A DNA stretch of 64,000 bases from Diphasiastrum complanatum (GCA_029204225.1 CM055102.1:38246585-38310584); one strand, 5' to 3'. Shown: positions 44,106-56,117, counted from the stretch's first letter. The notes: a model not told the origin generated them from the sequence alone. Made by a program: numbers and translations.

Positions 44106-46745
44106 TGTCTTCCATAGATACATCCCAGTCTCCTCGTTATATTATCCATCGTGGTGTCCCATCTGCAACGGATATCATGATACTTCCTAGCACAAGCATG
44201 GTCACTCAGTGGATGACCCTTGCGGAGCCTGTGCTTACTGCAATGGGTATTCATGAGAGAGCCTTTTCTGGGAAAATCAACATGGATTTCATCACTCTTG
44301 CCTTCAGTACGAGAAATCCAAGTTTTATATCACCTTCCAGGGAGCCACACACAAGGTGCGCGTTACTGAGGCCGCCCTTGCTGCCATAGGCATAGCGTCT
44401 GGTACCCAAGCCTCACCCAACCATAAACAGGCCAAACAGGCTATTAAGCCTTACATTGACCTAACTAATGATCTGCATTGGACCAACGACGACTATCTTC
44501 TCGATGCCATCACTGAGCCTGCCATACACGCTGATGCCCAGCTCCTCAATAACTTTTTGATGGTTGGCAACCTCAGGAAAGACCGCATCACTTCTCAGAT
44601 CCTACATAGGATAGTTGAGTCCTATGCCAAGATAGCCAAGGCCCCTCTTGAGCCATATAACTGTTTTAAGACTGTTTTTGGTGAGCTCAAACGAGTTATT
44701 AAGAGTAATACCAAGCAGCAGTTCGCTGCTGGTTCCTTGTTGTCTCTTCTAGCGGCCTCCCACCTTGAAAACAAAATCCATGGCTTTCATCTGGATTCTA
44801 TGCTTTCGGTTTATGAAGAAGCACCGGCCAAGTCATCTCACCAGGCCTCCAGTTCACATAGTCGACGTCGTCCACGCAATGAGATCGTCATTCCTGACTC
44901 GCCTTCCGCGTCACGACGTCGTACTAGGCATACATCGTCAACTGCGCTTCCACCCCCTGCTGCTACTCGCACTGAACTTCCTATGCCCCGCGCCTCTGAT
45001 GCTTCCCTCGCCTCTGCTTCCACTCAAGGACAGTCTGTGACTATTGGGGCTTACCATTCCCATCACAGCTGCCCAGGCTGCCTCACCCCCGCACACCGAA
45101 GCTGTTTCACCAAACACACAGTACTTTATGGATATGTTCAATGATTCCGACCCCCTTGGGGCCTCCGAAGTTTTTGAAATGCCCCAGAGCCCTGCGCCCT
45201 TTGAACTCCAATCCCCTGGAAGAGCATTCGAACAAATCCATGATACTACTGTCGGTGTTGAAGATTCATGCCAGCAACTTCAAGCTGAAGACGCCCCAGC
45301 CACACTTCGGGTCGACCAAGCTGTGAAATCACTGAAGCAGTTTGACGCCACTGCCTGAGGGTTTTGAAGAGGAAGACATTTTTGAAGAAGAAGAATTACC
45401 GGCACTTGTCTCGTGCCAACCAAGGACGGTACCATCAGGTCCTCCTGCTGCTGCCGCCTCCACGATAGTAGATTCTGGTGATGCTCTCGGTTTGGTCTCA
45501 AGCCTTGCGCAAGTGATCCAGTCTATGCTTGACAAGAAAAAAGAAATGGAGCAGAGAATTTCAGACATGGGATCCGAAAACACTCTCATCAGCCAAAAGA
45601 TTGTTCAGCTGCATCGAGACTTGAAGATCGCCAAGCAACACGAAGAAAAATTTGAAGCTGAAAAGAAGATGGCACAACAATAGGCTGATCGCCTCGAAGG
45701 ATACGTCAGCTCCCTGCAGAATGCCCTGACAACCGCATAAGATCAGGTGGACAAGGCCGTGCAGGATGCAAAGCAACAAGTGCAGCTGCTACAAGGTCAA
45801 CTGCAGATGGCGGAGCACGATCGCACACGTCTCCAAGGTGAATTGGATGCGACCACCCTTGAGCGTGATGCGTATCTCCAGACGCAAATACCAGATCATC
45901 CGGTCACTTCGACGGAGATCGCGTATTTGTTCAAAAAATGGAAACTTACAAAGTGGCCCTGAGGGATTCCAAGGCCGCTTTGACAGGTTCAAAGGAGCAG
46001 CTTCAACTGAGTTGGCAAAGGCTAAAGCAACTATTAGTGAATATGAAAAAGCAGCCGCTCAGATGTTGGAAGCCAGACCACAAATCCCAGTTCCGGTCAT
46101 GCCACAATTCTCCCCTTAGCACCAAACTGCAGTACCAATGGATATAGGGCTGGATTCGGGTATGGACCAGGGGAGAGGTCCAGACGTGGAAGAACAACCG
46201 CCAGTTTTACAGGCAGTGCAACTGGGTCCATCCTCATCAAGGACCACACCGTTATTCAGAAGGCCCATCAGCGTCGAGGACCAAATCCAGAGTTCTCTAG
46301 CGCAACTCCACATGAGTCCTCGCGTGGTGGTTGGGTCCTTAAGTTCAAGACCTCGGAGATAGAGGCCGACAAAGAAGTGGACAAAATACCCACATTGGGA
46401 GAGCAGCCGGCATGGAGAGTTACCATTTTTGAGAAAACTTCGGAATCTATTAGGAATTATGTGGCCAGCCCTCGCCAATTGCAGGTAGATCTGTATTATG
46501 TACCGATGCCGAGAAGGAATAAATGGAAGGATTTGGGATTGGCTATGGACAAAATCACAATCCATACGCCCAATTGGCCAATCATCCATCAACCATACAC
46601 CTGGACGATATCAGTGGATTTCCACCGGGCATTACAAGCATACCAGCGGGGGTATATCCACTCTCCCGATCCGATAGTGCGACAATCGGCGATGTTTGCA
46701 AAAGATTTAACTCTGTTGGCATCAGTGGCAACCAGATGGGATGAT
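44106..46745 (+). pseudogene. Gag-like coiled-coil protein of the outer element (first part)
   Basis: Starts at ATG 44106 ('MSSIDTSQSPRYIIHRGVPS'). It shifts frame near 44320 into a 262-codon open stretch (44356-45144) with an alpha-helical region ('LNNFLMVGNLRKDRITSQIL', 'TKQQFAAGSLLSLLAASHLE') and a basic Ser-rich stretch ('SHSRRRPRNE'). After another shift there is an acidic stretch (45044-45358), then a long coiled coil (45480-46100, 'DKKKEMEQRISDMGSENTLI', 'DAKQQVQLLQGQLQMAE') with two TAG/TAA stops. The part 46377-46745 is globular ('PTLGEQPAWRVTIFEKTSES'). No zinc knuckle or protease is seen. I do not recognise the family; position after the LTR and before the purine tract suggests a structural role. 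Confidence 0.5.
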
Positions 46746-47187
46746 AGTTACGAATAAAGCCACATCTGATCTAAAGCTAAGCTGTGAAAGCATCACATAA
46801 GCAAGACTTAAGCTATGAAAGCAGCACATAAGCAAGACTTAACCCTAGAAAGCAGGAAAGAGAGAGATTAAGGATACTAAAGAGAGAGATCAATATCATC
46901 AGCTGAATAACAAATGACACAGTTTCCCTACTTATAGCCAAGAGGAAGCCCTAAAAGGAAGCTTCCGGTGTCTAGGGCCCAACTGGGAGGGAAATAGTGT
47001 GCCCTCCAAGAAGGCCCCCACTCTTCAGTAATATGTCCAAATGGCCTAATAATGAATAATAAGGGCAAAGGCCAACCATATAGTCTAAGTGTCACTAATG
47101 AATAAAAAAGGGCCCAAGGCCTGCTTATGCATAAACTAAAGTAAATGTAAATGGACGCGGCGAATGTAATGAGCCGAGTCCATAACT
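46746..47187 (-). repeat. LTR (3') of the nested element
   Basis: 442 bp, AGTTACGAAT...CCATAACT on the plus strand; nearly identical to 50336-50778. Confidence 0.85.
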
Positions 47188-47234
47188 CTCCCTGGCATAA
47201 AAGAAAAAGACCCAACTGCCGAAAAGAAACTGGA

Positions 47235-48191
47235 TCAAGTAGCAGCAAGCCCTGGTGCATCAACAACTAGAGCAACATCTGATGTAGAGGAATCAACAAG
47301 TGCAGCAAGAGCACGAGCCTGATCTGCAAGTGATGGTGTATGATAAAAGACATCAATAGGCTCCCATGTGGCCTCCTCAATAGGACGGCCATCCCACTGG
47401 ACCAAAAACTGAATCTGCCGGCGGCGTCGACTATGGTATAGACGAACCTGTAATATAGCAGCAGGTAAAAATGGAAATAACTCTGGAGCAGTAGGAAACT
47501 CACCATCACAAGGAGCGTCATCCTCAATAGCAGCACGTAACAAACTGACATGGAATACATCACAGGCGCGTGTGGAAGCAGGAAGCTATAAGCGATATGT
47601 AACTGGACTAAGAACCTCCAAAATGCGATAAGGCCCATAATAACGTGGTGCAAGCTTCTCAGTAGAAGCATGGCCCTGGACAAAATGATGACGTGCAAAC
47701 CGTAGGCGTAGATAAACCATATCTCCAAGCTGAAACTCAACATGGCGGCGGTGACGATCAACTGAGGTCTGATAACGCTGCTGAACATGCTGTAAATGAG
47801 AACTGGCCCGGGTAATAAGCTCTCGAGCACCAAGGTATCCAAAAAGCCCGAGAAGGTAGAACAATCCATCATAGGATACACCAAAAACGGATGGAGATTC
47901 TGACCCATCGGAACTGGCCGCAAGTGTAATCCCAAAGTACACACCAGGGGCACAAGTGAGGAATAGAAGAAATGCACTGGAACGAGGAACAGGATCCGCA
48001 ACATCAGTAGCAAGCATCGGAGCAATATCCACGTGTAGCTGGGAATGAGTATCAAAGCACATATGAGCAAGACTGAAGTATATGGCGGCAACATCCCCAA
48101 AAACTATCCAAGAGAGGAGAAGGAATTCTCTCAAGGTACCCTGATGGTCTCGGAACACCAGACAAAGTGGCAACTCAGCATCGGAGACCAA
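47235..48191 (-). pseudogene. Integrase C-terminus and chromodomain of the nested element
   Basis: The minus frame 48191-47586 ends in the integrase C-terminal part: 'HLQHVQQRYQTSVDRHRRHV', 'EFQLGDMVYLRLR', 'KLAPRYYGPYRILEVLSPVT'. After a stop at about 47583 the next segment (47543-47235) gives 'AILQVRLYHSRRRRQIQFLV' and 'QWDGRPIEEATWEPID', a chromodomain. Chromodomains target chromovirus integration to marked chromatin. The catalytic D,D,E core is absent; the upstream 100 residues of the first frame are hydrophobic and unrecognised. The element would need integrase from a relative. Confidence 0.65.
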
Positions 48192-48239
48192 GCGAAATGG
48201 AGCAACCTGAAATGACAGGGAACCTGAAGATCACCCAAA

Positions 48240-48545
48240 CAAACAGTAGCTAGAACGGAGGCAATAACCCAAGCCAACAGGATATGCCAAGCCTGACAAT
48301 GAGCAACAATCCAAGGAACAGATAGAGAGCCACATGCATAATCATAGAGATATCCGCACCATAGGCGATCAATAATATGGAAAAACCAGCACCAATCAAC
48401 AGGTAGGTCCAAATGAAAACCAAGCTATATGTAATAACCAGGAATGCCATATATCCATAGCTGAAAATGAAGCAGTAGTGTAAGCAATAGGTCCAAATGA
48501 AATCCAAGCGATACGTAATAACCAGGAATGCCAAATATCAAGAGG
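48240..48545. repeat. Imperfect tandem repeat, period about 86 bp
   Basis: GGTCCAAATGAAA(A/T)CCAAGC...TAATAACCAGGAATGCCA occurs at 48405-48455 and 48490-48540, with a diverged copy upstream. It is translated on the minus strand as a repeated 'DIWHSWLLRIAW'. Confidence 0.65.
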
Positions 48546-49701
48546 TAAAAAGGAATCAGTCGCATGAACCCAAAAGTGTGTACCATCGGCATGGACTGCA
48601 ACAAACCTATATGTAGGAACACCGGGAGACGGAAGGATGTCCGTGTACTCATCTAGAAAGATCCCAGCATATAAATACCCTAGATAAGTAATAGTGACCA
48701 TCTGGCAAATATCCTCGGATGAAAAATGTGTAACAGTAAGGGCCAAAGGCGCATGAATCATGTCAGGAACCGTAGAAATATCATGAGGCAGATCACAAAC
48801 CTCAAGCAGAGATCCATGGAGTAAAGCGAAAGAAGATACAACCTGATCACCAATAGCGAGGGAACCATCAAACGTGAAGCCATGAAGAACCCCATAGAAA
48901 TCAGCAGGAACATCGGCCATAACAGACTCAAGAGATGGAGATATAGAGACCAATGGAGAAGATACTGCACCAACCTCCGAACCAGGAGGGCAATCTGAAG
49001 TATGCGCAAAAGCAATAGTACAAATACCACCAAGGTATACGGCCTCAATATCAATGAAACCAGGAATGACCACTGAATACGATATCTGTGAATCAAGGCA
49101 TATAGGCGCAAGGCACACAACAACGTCCTGTAAATCTGAAGCAGCATCAACCTGAGGAAGAGGACCCACGGATGGTGAAAGTGAAGCAGCAACTGATGTA
49201 CTCTGAATGGAAAGAAGAGCTGCATCGTCAGCCTTTGGCAAGCTACGCATAAACTCCTTCCCGGTAACCAACTGGAAGTCTCCTTGAGAATCAATGCCAA
49301 CAAGTGAGTGTGTAACTGCATCAAGTACAAAGGTCAATGTCTGCTGTGTCAAGTCCAGTGTAACGGCTCCAAGAGATGCAAACCAATCAGCACCAAGGAT
49401 AAGATCATAAGGCTGACTAGCAGAGGAAGATGGAAATCCAAATGGAGGGGGGAGTCCCAAATGAAGGAAATACAGGAGCTTTACCAGGACCATGAGGTTG
49501 TAAAGAATCAATCTGTGACTGCATAGTAGCAAAGCTGGTCATAACGGTATCGAAGCGAAGAACGAGGCCAGAAAGGGTCTCATCCATGCGACGAAACTGA
49601 TCGGATAAGGTTTCCTGAGTAGTCTCACTCGGGGTAGGTGAATGTGCCATAATGATAGTGGAAGGAATAGACGACTTGAGAGAGCGGACTCTTGTCGTCA
49701 C
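48396..49701 (-). pseudogene. Gag N-terminus, protease end and unknown 300-residue region (nested element)
   Basis: The frame 49701-49417 gives a short gag-like N-terminus ('SETTQETLSDQFRRMDETLS'). It overlaps a 378-codon open frame, 49532-48396. Residues 35-70 of the latter ('PYDLILGADWFASLGAVTLD') are the C-terminal strand of a gypsy retropepsin (D-x-ILGxDW). The remaining 300 residues show no RT motif ('YxDD' absent) and match nothing I recognise. They occupy the place where RT, RNase H and the integrase core should be. The length of the uninterrupted frame in a young element suggests it may be coding. Confidence 0.5.
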
Positions 49702-50322
49702 CCCAAATCAGTCTATTAAAACCACTATTATCGCAACTAAGAAAGGACAGCAATCAGCAAATGAAAAAAGTGAAAATGAAGGCTGTGAAAATGCGCTGGA
49801 CAGCCAGGAGGCAAGTGACAAATTGGAATATCAAACGGAGTTGGAATTTCGTGAAATTTGGTTGAGGATGGGCGATGGACAGCCTGCAAACAAGGTGTGA
49901 AAAATGGTTGCAAACGGATGAAAGTGACAGGTATGAAGCGGCTGGACAGCCTGCCAGCAAAAGTGAAAAGAGGGCTGAAAATGGAAGGAGGAACGAACGA
50001 AAGAGACGAGGGAATTGGGTGCTGGAGAGCTTGCAAACAAGTTGGAAATGGGTGATGGAGGGTTGAAACTTGGGCGCCGGAAATAATCTGCCCAAAAAAA
50101 AAAGAAATTTTTTTTTTCCGGCCGCCAAATTTAGTGGAAGTACTTCCGCTAACTATCTGCTAAAGCTCCGCCAAGGAAAATGATGGGAGCTGGTCCTCCT
50201 CCAAACTGTGCTGAATGTTGCTGAAGCAAAGAGACGAAAGCCCTCAGCAAAGAGAGAAAAATCAGCAAGGAAAATGGGCACCCAAGCAGAAAATCAAATC
50301 TGAAATTCAGCAATCAAGAAAG

Positions 50323-50335
50323 TGCTCTGATACCA
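50323..50335 (-). promoter_or_regulatory. Primer-binding site of the nested element
   Basis: The plus strand reads TGCTCTGATACCA; the complement TGGTATCAGAGCA directly abuts the LTR. Initiator-Met tRNA type. Confidence 0.8.
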
Positions 50336-50778
50336 AGTTACGAATAAAGCCACAGCTGATTTAAAGCTAAGCTATGAAAGCATCACATAAGCAAGACTTA
50401 AGCTATGAAAGCAGCACATAAGCAAGACTTAACCCTAGAAAGCAGGAAAGAGAGAGATTAACGAGACTAAAGAGAGAGATCAATATCATCAGCTGAATAA
50501 CAAATGACACAGTTTCCCTACTTATAGCCAAGAGGAAGCCCTAAAAGGAAGCTTCCGGTGGCTAGGGCCCAATTGGGAGGGAAAATAGTGTGCCCTCCAA
50601 GAAGGCCCCCACTCTCCAGTAATATGTTCAAATGGCCTAATAATGAATAATAAGGGCAAAGGCCAACCATATAGTCTAAGTGTCACTAATGAATAAAAAA
50701 GGTCCCAAGGCCTACTTATGCATAAAGTAAAGTAAATGTAAATGGATGCGGCGAATGTAATGAGCCGAGTCCATAACT
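50336..50778 (-). repeat. LTR (5') of the nested element
   Basis: 443 bp partner of 46746-47187. Confidence 0.85.
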
Positions 50779-50783
50779 ATGAT

Positions 50784-51062
50784 TGCCTTCCTCCTCTGGC
50801 ATTCGATCCAAATAAGCCAATGGCCTCAGAGAATATCAAGGATCAGCTGTCGGTTGCTCGTCTATATTTTCGTGCAGCAATGATGGGAGGCTCTTGGGAA
50901 TCTCGCTTCACATCATGGACAACCTCAAAGTGGATTGCAGGAGCCCATCGTTGTTTTTTGCCACATAAAATGGATTTTAATACTGTCCGACTCGACTTTA
51001 TGGAGAAGGTGCAGTACCATTTAATAAAGATTCGTCGCGAAGCCAATAAAAGTCCCCAATAA
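50784..51062 (+). pseudogene. Gag-like protein of the outer element (last part)
   Basis: Continues the host frame after the nested insertion: 'CLPPLAFDPNKPMASENIKD', 'RLYFRAAMMGGSWESRFTSW', ending 'REANKSPQ' and a stop 50 bp before the LTR. It is Arg/Trp-rich. Together with 44106-46745 it would form one protein of about 970 residues. Confidence 0.55.
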
Positions 51063-51112
51063 CTGCATCTCGCAGGTGTCGTGGGACCGCCACCAGTTTT
51101 GGTGGGGGATAC

Positions 51113-51484
51113 TGTTGGAGGGTTTGCGGATCCCAAGGCAACCCTAACCCTAGTTAATAAGTGAGAGGGATTTGTCACCCTGCGTGTGTAAGTCCAACCC
51201 GATAATCACATACTTATTTGATTAGTTACAAGTCAATAAAAGGACTTTAGGTCTTTTTGCGGGACTTTTAATGTCGTAGGGCCTAAATGTCAAGTTAGTG
51301 ATTAAAGTTGGATTTCCCTCCAATTTGAATGATTCCCACTCTCTTTTAAATTTGAATAATTAGGGAGGCAGAAATGGACCAATAGGATTCAGAGGCCAGG
51401 GTCCTCCTCTGTACTATAAAAAGGGACCAACTCGAGTTCCTATACATGTTCATTTCCTCATTTCAATGAAGCACATTGGTTCTC
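51113..51484 (+). repeat. Right LTR of the outer element
   Basis: Shares 372 bp with the left LTR, including the TATA box CTATAAAAAGG at 51414. The LTR may extend some way past 51484, where no partner sequence is left to compare. Confidence 0.75.
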
Positions 51485-51749
51485 TTGTGAAATGGATTGA
51501 TGAATGTCCTTGCTCTCTATTACTTTTCCTCCATCTCTCATGCTTTATTTGGATTTGCTAATTGTTGGATCTGATTGTTATTGAGATTGCATGTTATTAT
51601 ACTTTTTGTGAGAGAGAAAGGGAGAGAGAGAAAGAGTAAGCTATCTTGTTGTGGATCTAGTGTTAGTGGATGTAGTGTTAATGCTTAGGGTTAATGGATG
51701 TTAGAGTTAGATTTGGATCTTCCATTCATGCTGAAATCCGAACTATATT
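51485..51749. other. LTR remainder or spacer
   Basis: AT-rich with a GA-rich run at 51608-51635; no coding signal. Confidence 0.4.
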
Positions 51750-52850
51750 ATCGCTCTCATGGGAACGAATCTATGCGTGACAACTAACTTCACGTCTTTG
51801 ATGCTAGATTGATTAGATCTTGGATTGAGGTTAGGCAAGGAAAGAAACCCACTACATAGGCCAAGAAGATGATGCCAACACGTAGGACCAAACCACCAAA
51901 GCATCTTCCAAAGGTATTGTTGGGGGAGAAGAATGCGAAGGAACATGGTGTGTCACGGGGTCTTCAAAAGGTCGTACAACAAAAGGCCGGGTACTTACAC
52001 TAGTGGAAGCAAATGACATAGCATGGGATAAGGAAATTGGTGAAAAGGAGGAGCTGCCATACCGTAAAGGCCCACGTAAGTTAGTAATGAACCTAGAGAT
52101 AAGCTCATCTTGCTGGATTTCAGGAAACAGATAAATCTTCATAAAATAGGTAGAGTATGTTGCCAAATCAACAATATATTGTAAACTCCGAAAGGTATCC
52201 CATTGTCATACAAGCCACTGTGGATCAATCATGGCTAGACATAAATCATGATAGAAAGAAGTCCAACTATGTAAAGCCTCGCAAGAAGGATCATGACGAT
52301 GAACACGCCAACAAGTAGCGGCTCAACCATCATCTAGCTTAGGAATGTGGGAGAAATAGGTCTCAAGCTTAGCAACTTAATTTTCTAATTCATTTCCATC
52401 AGTAAAACTAGAATTAACATAGAATCATAGATTTGGACTTTGTTGCAAAAATCATGAGCAAAGTGTGGTGCGGGCGGAGCATGATAAGCCTGAGAAATAC
52501 GTGGAGCAATGGTAGTGGAGGAAGTTGGAGGAATGACTGTTCGTGTCTCTAATCGATCAAGCTGGGCCTCAAACTCCTGTCACATGAGCTGAAGCTACTA
52601 TTAATTGTATCCATAACAAAAGGCTGGGGAGTTGTGTCAATATGAGAAGTGGAAGGTGGAAATGTAGGTATAGAGGTGCAGCACGATGGCCCATGAGAGA
52701 TGAATGTGGAAGAAGCACAAACCCTGAGGGAGAGGACACTAGTCGTCACTTCAACGTAGGTTGCAATCAACTGTTGCGCCGACGCTCCAAAGGGCGCTGG
52801 GACTTGAGCGGTTTCACCCAACACGCGCTTAAGTCTAACATTCATCCATC
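51750..52850 (-). pseudogene. Ty3/gypsy gag fragment
   Basis: The minus frame 52166-51852 reads 'YFMKIYLFPEIQQDELISRF' and 'ITNLRGPLRYGSSSFSPISL', the Retrotrans_gag pattern. 52845-52549 is a Pro/Ser-rich N-terminal part. Stops and shifts lie between. It follows a minus-strand pol rather than preceding one, so it belongs to a different element from 53000-56021. Confidence 0.55.
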
Positions 52851-55800
52851 ATGCACTTACGAAAAAGCCACCTTAGAAACGTAACAAGCTTAACCATTCA
52901 GACTTAAGAAAACTGGAATCCCAACCAACCTGAAAGCCAGCTTAGAATCCATCCCCAAAAGGTAACCAATGGCAAAGACAGGCCACACATGAAACCCAAG
53001 GCATAGTAGTCGCCAAACTGACCAAATGGCATAGCGGCGAGCCACACGTCGGTGATGTGGACCCTTAGGTGCCGGCGACGCAAAAAGGTTGTAGTAAGGG
53101 TCCTTCCACTTGGACCAGTTCTGGAGGTGAAACCAAAATGGTAATCATCCCCCAAGGATCAACTTTATTAAATTTGGAAGAGGTTACATTCATACATAGA
53201 CTGACTGGTATATCCAAGCTGGATGGCAGCGCCAATCGATAAGCCACTGGGTTGATCTTCTTTGTGACATAATAGGGCCCAGCATAAGGTCGAACGAACT
53301 TATGAGATAAGCCTTTTGGCAACACGATATTTTTAGTGTTCAGCCAAACTTGATCACCTTCCTTAAATTCCAGTTCTCGTCAATGTGGGTTTACGTCAGC
53401 TGCCATTCTACGTTGTGATTGCTCCAAAAATGCCTTCACCTCTGTAAGCTCTGTGTGCCACTCATTGATGGATTCCTCCACAGCGGGTACCGGAGTTTCT
53501 TGCACGCCTGTAAGAAAAGAGCTCGGAACAATCAGTAACCGACCATTGCTTATCTCGAAGGGTGCCTTTCCAGTAGATCTGTTCACTTGATTGTTATGTG
53601 CGAACTCGAGGATATCCAAGTAGTTGACCCAATCGGATTGGTCGCAAGCGACATAATTTCGTAAATATTGTGCAATCTGTCGATTGACTCGCTCAGTTTG
53701 CCCATCTGTCTAAGGGTGATAAGTAGTGCTGAAATTTAGTCCAGTTCCACGAGGTGAAATAGACAAGTCCAAAACTTTCCTACGAACTTGGTGTCTCGGT
53801 CAGAAATAATTGTTCTAGGCAGGCCATGGTATTTGAAGACACATTTGAAAAATAACCTTGCCACTTCTTCGACTGTCACTGAACTCTTAGTTGGTACAAG
53901 GTGAGCTTGTTTTGAAAAACGGTCAACCACCACATAAATCGAGTCGAAACCCTGACAACGTGGTAGTTGAACAATAAATTCCATGCTCACTGAGTCCCAA
54001 GGGTATGCTGGTACTAGTAATGGTTGGAGTAGTCCTGCTGGTGCTAGCGGTTCCACCTTCACTTGTTGACATGTAGGACAGGTTTGCACGTAGGATTTAA
54101 CGTCTGCCCACATATCTGGCCAATAGAAGCCTCTCTTGAGAAGTTCATACATGCAATTCACCCCTGGATGTCCGGCGGCTAGTACGTCATGGTGCTCCCT
54201 CAAGATTTTCTTCCTCAGGTTGGTGTTGTCTGGGACGTATACCTTGTGTTGTTTATAAACAACCATTTGATCTTTCCAAGTAAAATGTTTACAAGGCTTT
54301 CCCAGCTGGAATTCGATCATTAAGTCCTTAGCCAACGCATCTGCACCATAGTTCTCTTTGATTTCTTGGAGTAGACCAGTCACCTGAGTTGATACCGTTG
54401 CCATCAAGTGCTCCTGTCTAATAAGTGCATCTGCTACCACATTATTCTTTCCCGCCGTATGTAGAATGTCTATATTGAATTTCGAGAGAAAGTTTTGCCA
54501 TCGCATCTGCTTTGTGGCGTGAGCATACCTTGGGATGAGAAGTACTTGAGTGATATGTTGTCAGTGAATGCCTTAAAGGGCTTTCTTGCCACATAATATC
54601 TCCAATGCTCCACTGCTTGTACGACTGCAACCATTTCTTTTTCATGAGTTGGCCATCGTCACTCTACATCACTCAATTTCTTTGAAAAATATGCAACTGG
54701 TTTTCCCTCTTGCATCAGCACGGCCCCAATAGCAAAGTTTGACGCGTCTGTATGTATTTCGAAAGGTTTGCTAAAGTCCGGTAGGGCAAGAATGGGTTCT
54801 TGAGTGATTAGTCGTTTTAGTTCTTGGAACGCTGCTTCACATTCCGGTGTCCATGTCATCTTTAGATGAGTCTTTGTCTGCTCCAACAACGGTGTGACAA
54901 TTTTGCTAAATGCCTCAATGAATCTCCTATAAAAATTACATAGCCCCACAAAGGATTTGATGCCATGAATAGTTTTAGGTGCTAGCCAATCCAAGATAGC
55001 CTTGATCTTCTTAGGATCCATTCGAATCCGTCTGTAGCCTATAACATGTCCAAGGAAATCAACTTCCTCTACCACAAACTCACATTTCTCTCTTTTCGCG
55101 AACAAGCAGTTCCTCCTCAGTCGTTAGAGAACCGTCCTTAAATGTTTAATGTGATCTTTGAGGCTCCGGCTAAATACTAAGATGTCATCGATGTACACAA
55201 TGACAAATTCATCCAGGCAGTCTTGAAAAATGTTGTTCATCAACGTGCAACAGTGGCTGGTGCGTTTGTTAGACCAAATGGCATCACCAGGAACTCGTGA
55301 CTCTCGTACCGTGTTCGAAACGTTGTTTTGTACTCATCACCTTTATCTATTCGAATTTGATGATATCCAGATCTGAGATCTATTCGGCTAAAATATTTGG
55401 CATGTTTGAGCTGGTCGAACAGGTCATCAATTCTAGGCATGGGATATTTGTTCTTGATGGTACTCTTGTTGAGCATGCGGTAATCCACACACATTTGAAG
55501 AGTCTTGTCCACCTTCTCCACGAACAACACTGGGGCTCCAAAAGGTGCAGCGCTAGGTCTAATAAATCCTTTGTCTATCAATTCACCAAGTTGTCGTTTC
55601 AGTTCCGCCAATCCTCTTGTGACATCCTGTAGGGTGCTCGTGAAGTTGGTTCCGTTCCTGGTACCAACTCAATTTTATGGTCCACTGGTCTTCGAGGAGG
55701 TAATTTAGCTGGGAGTTCCTCAGGAAACACATCGCTAAATTCCTCTAGTGGATCTGCCACTTCTTTTGGCAAGTTTTCTTGTCGCACGCTTTTCCCTTCT

Positions 55801-56021
55801 GGGACCTCTTGATAGATACAAAGAAAGCACTTTGACCTTTTCCCTTTCGCCATTCTTTTCATCGCTAATGCCGCAACCAGATTTTGTTCAATATCGGTAC
55901 CCTTAGCGTTCCAGATAGGAATAACAATCTCGAACCAGTCTTGGGGGTTGCCCCATGGAAGTTCCTTTCCATACTTGTGTGTCGTCCACCCACAAATGTA
56001 AGCTCCTCTCTCAACTCCCAA
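52851..56021 (-). pseudogene. Degenerate Ty3/gypsy pol: protease end, RT, RNase H, integrase
   Basis: Minus strand, read across several stops and shifts. The pre-RT region is 56021-55620 ('EEFSDVFPEELPAKLPPRRP'). RT spans 55611-54900 ('[20 protein letters not shown]', '[13 protein letters not shown]', '[11 protein letters not shown]', the catalytic 'VYIDDILVF', 'CEFVVEEVDFLGHVI'). RNase H is 54780-54420 ('EIHTDASNFAIGAVL', 'VADALIR'). The integrase HHCC finger and core lie at 54300-53740 ('HHDVLAAGHPGV', 'CPTCQQVK', 'SMEFIVQLP', 'VVDRFSKQAHLVPTK', 'IISDRDTKF'), and the C-terminal part at 53620-53100. The first integrase catalytic Asp is Glu in 'SMEFI' (family norm SMDFI). No gag or LTR was found for it, and no chromodomain is evident. 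Possible host-derived DNA from 53100 to 52900 is unrecognised. Confidence 0.75.
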
Positions 56022-56117
56022 CTAGATCAAATCACCTAGATCAAAACAAGCAGTCAGGGGTTATTCAGGTCCAGGCAAGCACACCACAAACGAACATACC
56101 AACTTTCACTTCCGAAG

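Larger units (their letters stand above)
46746..50778 (-). mobile_element. Nested chromodomain LTR element, minus orientation
   Basis: LTRs 46746-47187 and 50336-50778 differ at only a few bases. ATGAT flanks both sides (46741-46745, 50779-50783); removing the element restores the host frame 'RWDDCLPPLAFDP'. A Met-tRNA PBS lies on the minus strand next to the right LTR (50323-50335), and the purine tract (CCAGGGAGA on the minus strand) next to the left one. The LTR ends are AGTTA...TAACT, not TG...CA. The coding region holds gag N-terminus, protease end, integrase C-terminus and a chromodomain, but no RT, RNase H or integrase core. Confidence 0.8.
43289..51484 (+). mobile_element. Pol-less LTR retroelement with a coiled-coil gag-like ORF (outer element)
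   Basis: Direct repeats 43289-43652 and 51113-51484 start TGTTGGAGGGTTTGCGG and stay about 95% alike. The second is preceded by a purine tract (TTGGTGGGGGAT, 51099-51110). Between them is a plus-strand gag-like coding region (44106-51062), interrupted by a younger nested element (46746-50778). No integrase or intact RT belongs to it. The 3' ends of the LTRs are uncertain: the left copy changes abruptly at 43653 into a gypsy RT/RNase H fragment. Confidence 0.7.

Noticed and set aside
48758-49330. 190-codon Leu-rich minus-strand ORF
   Set aside because: Out-of-frame shadow of the 378-codon frame of the nested element.
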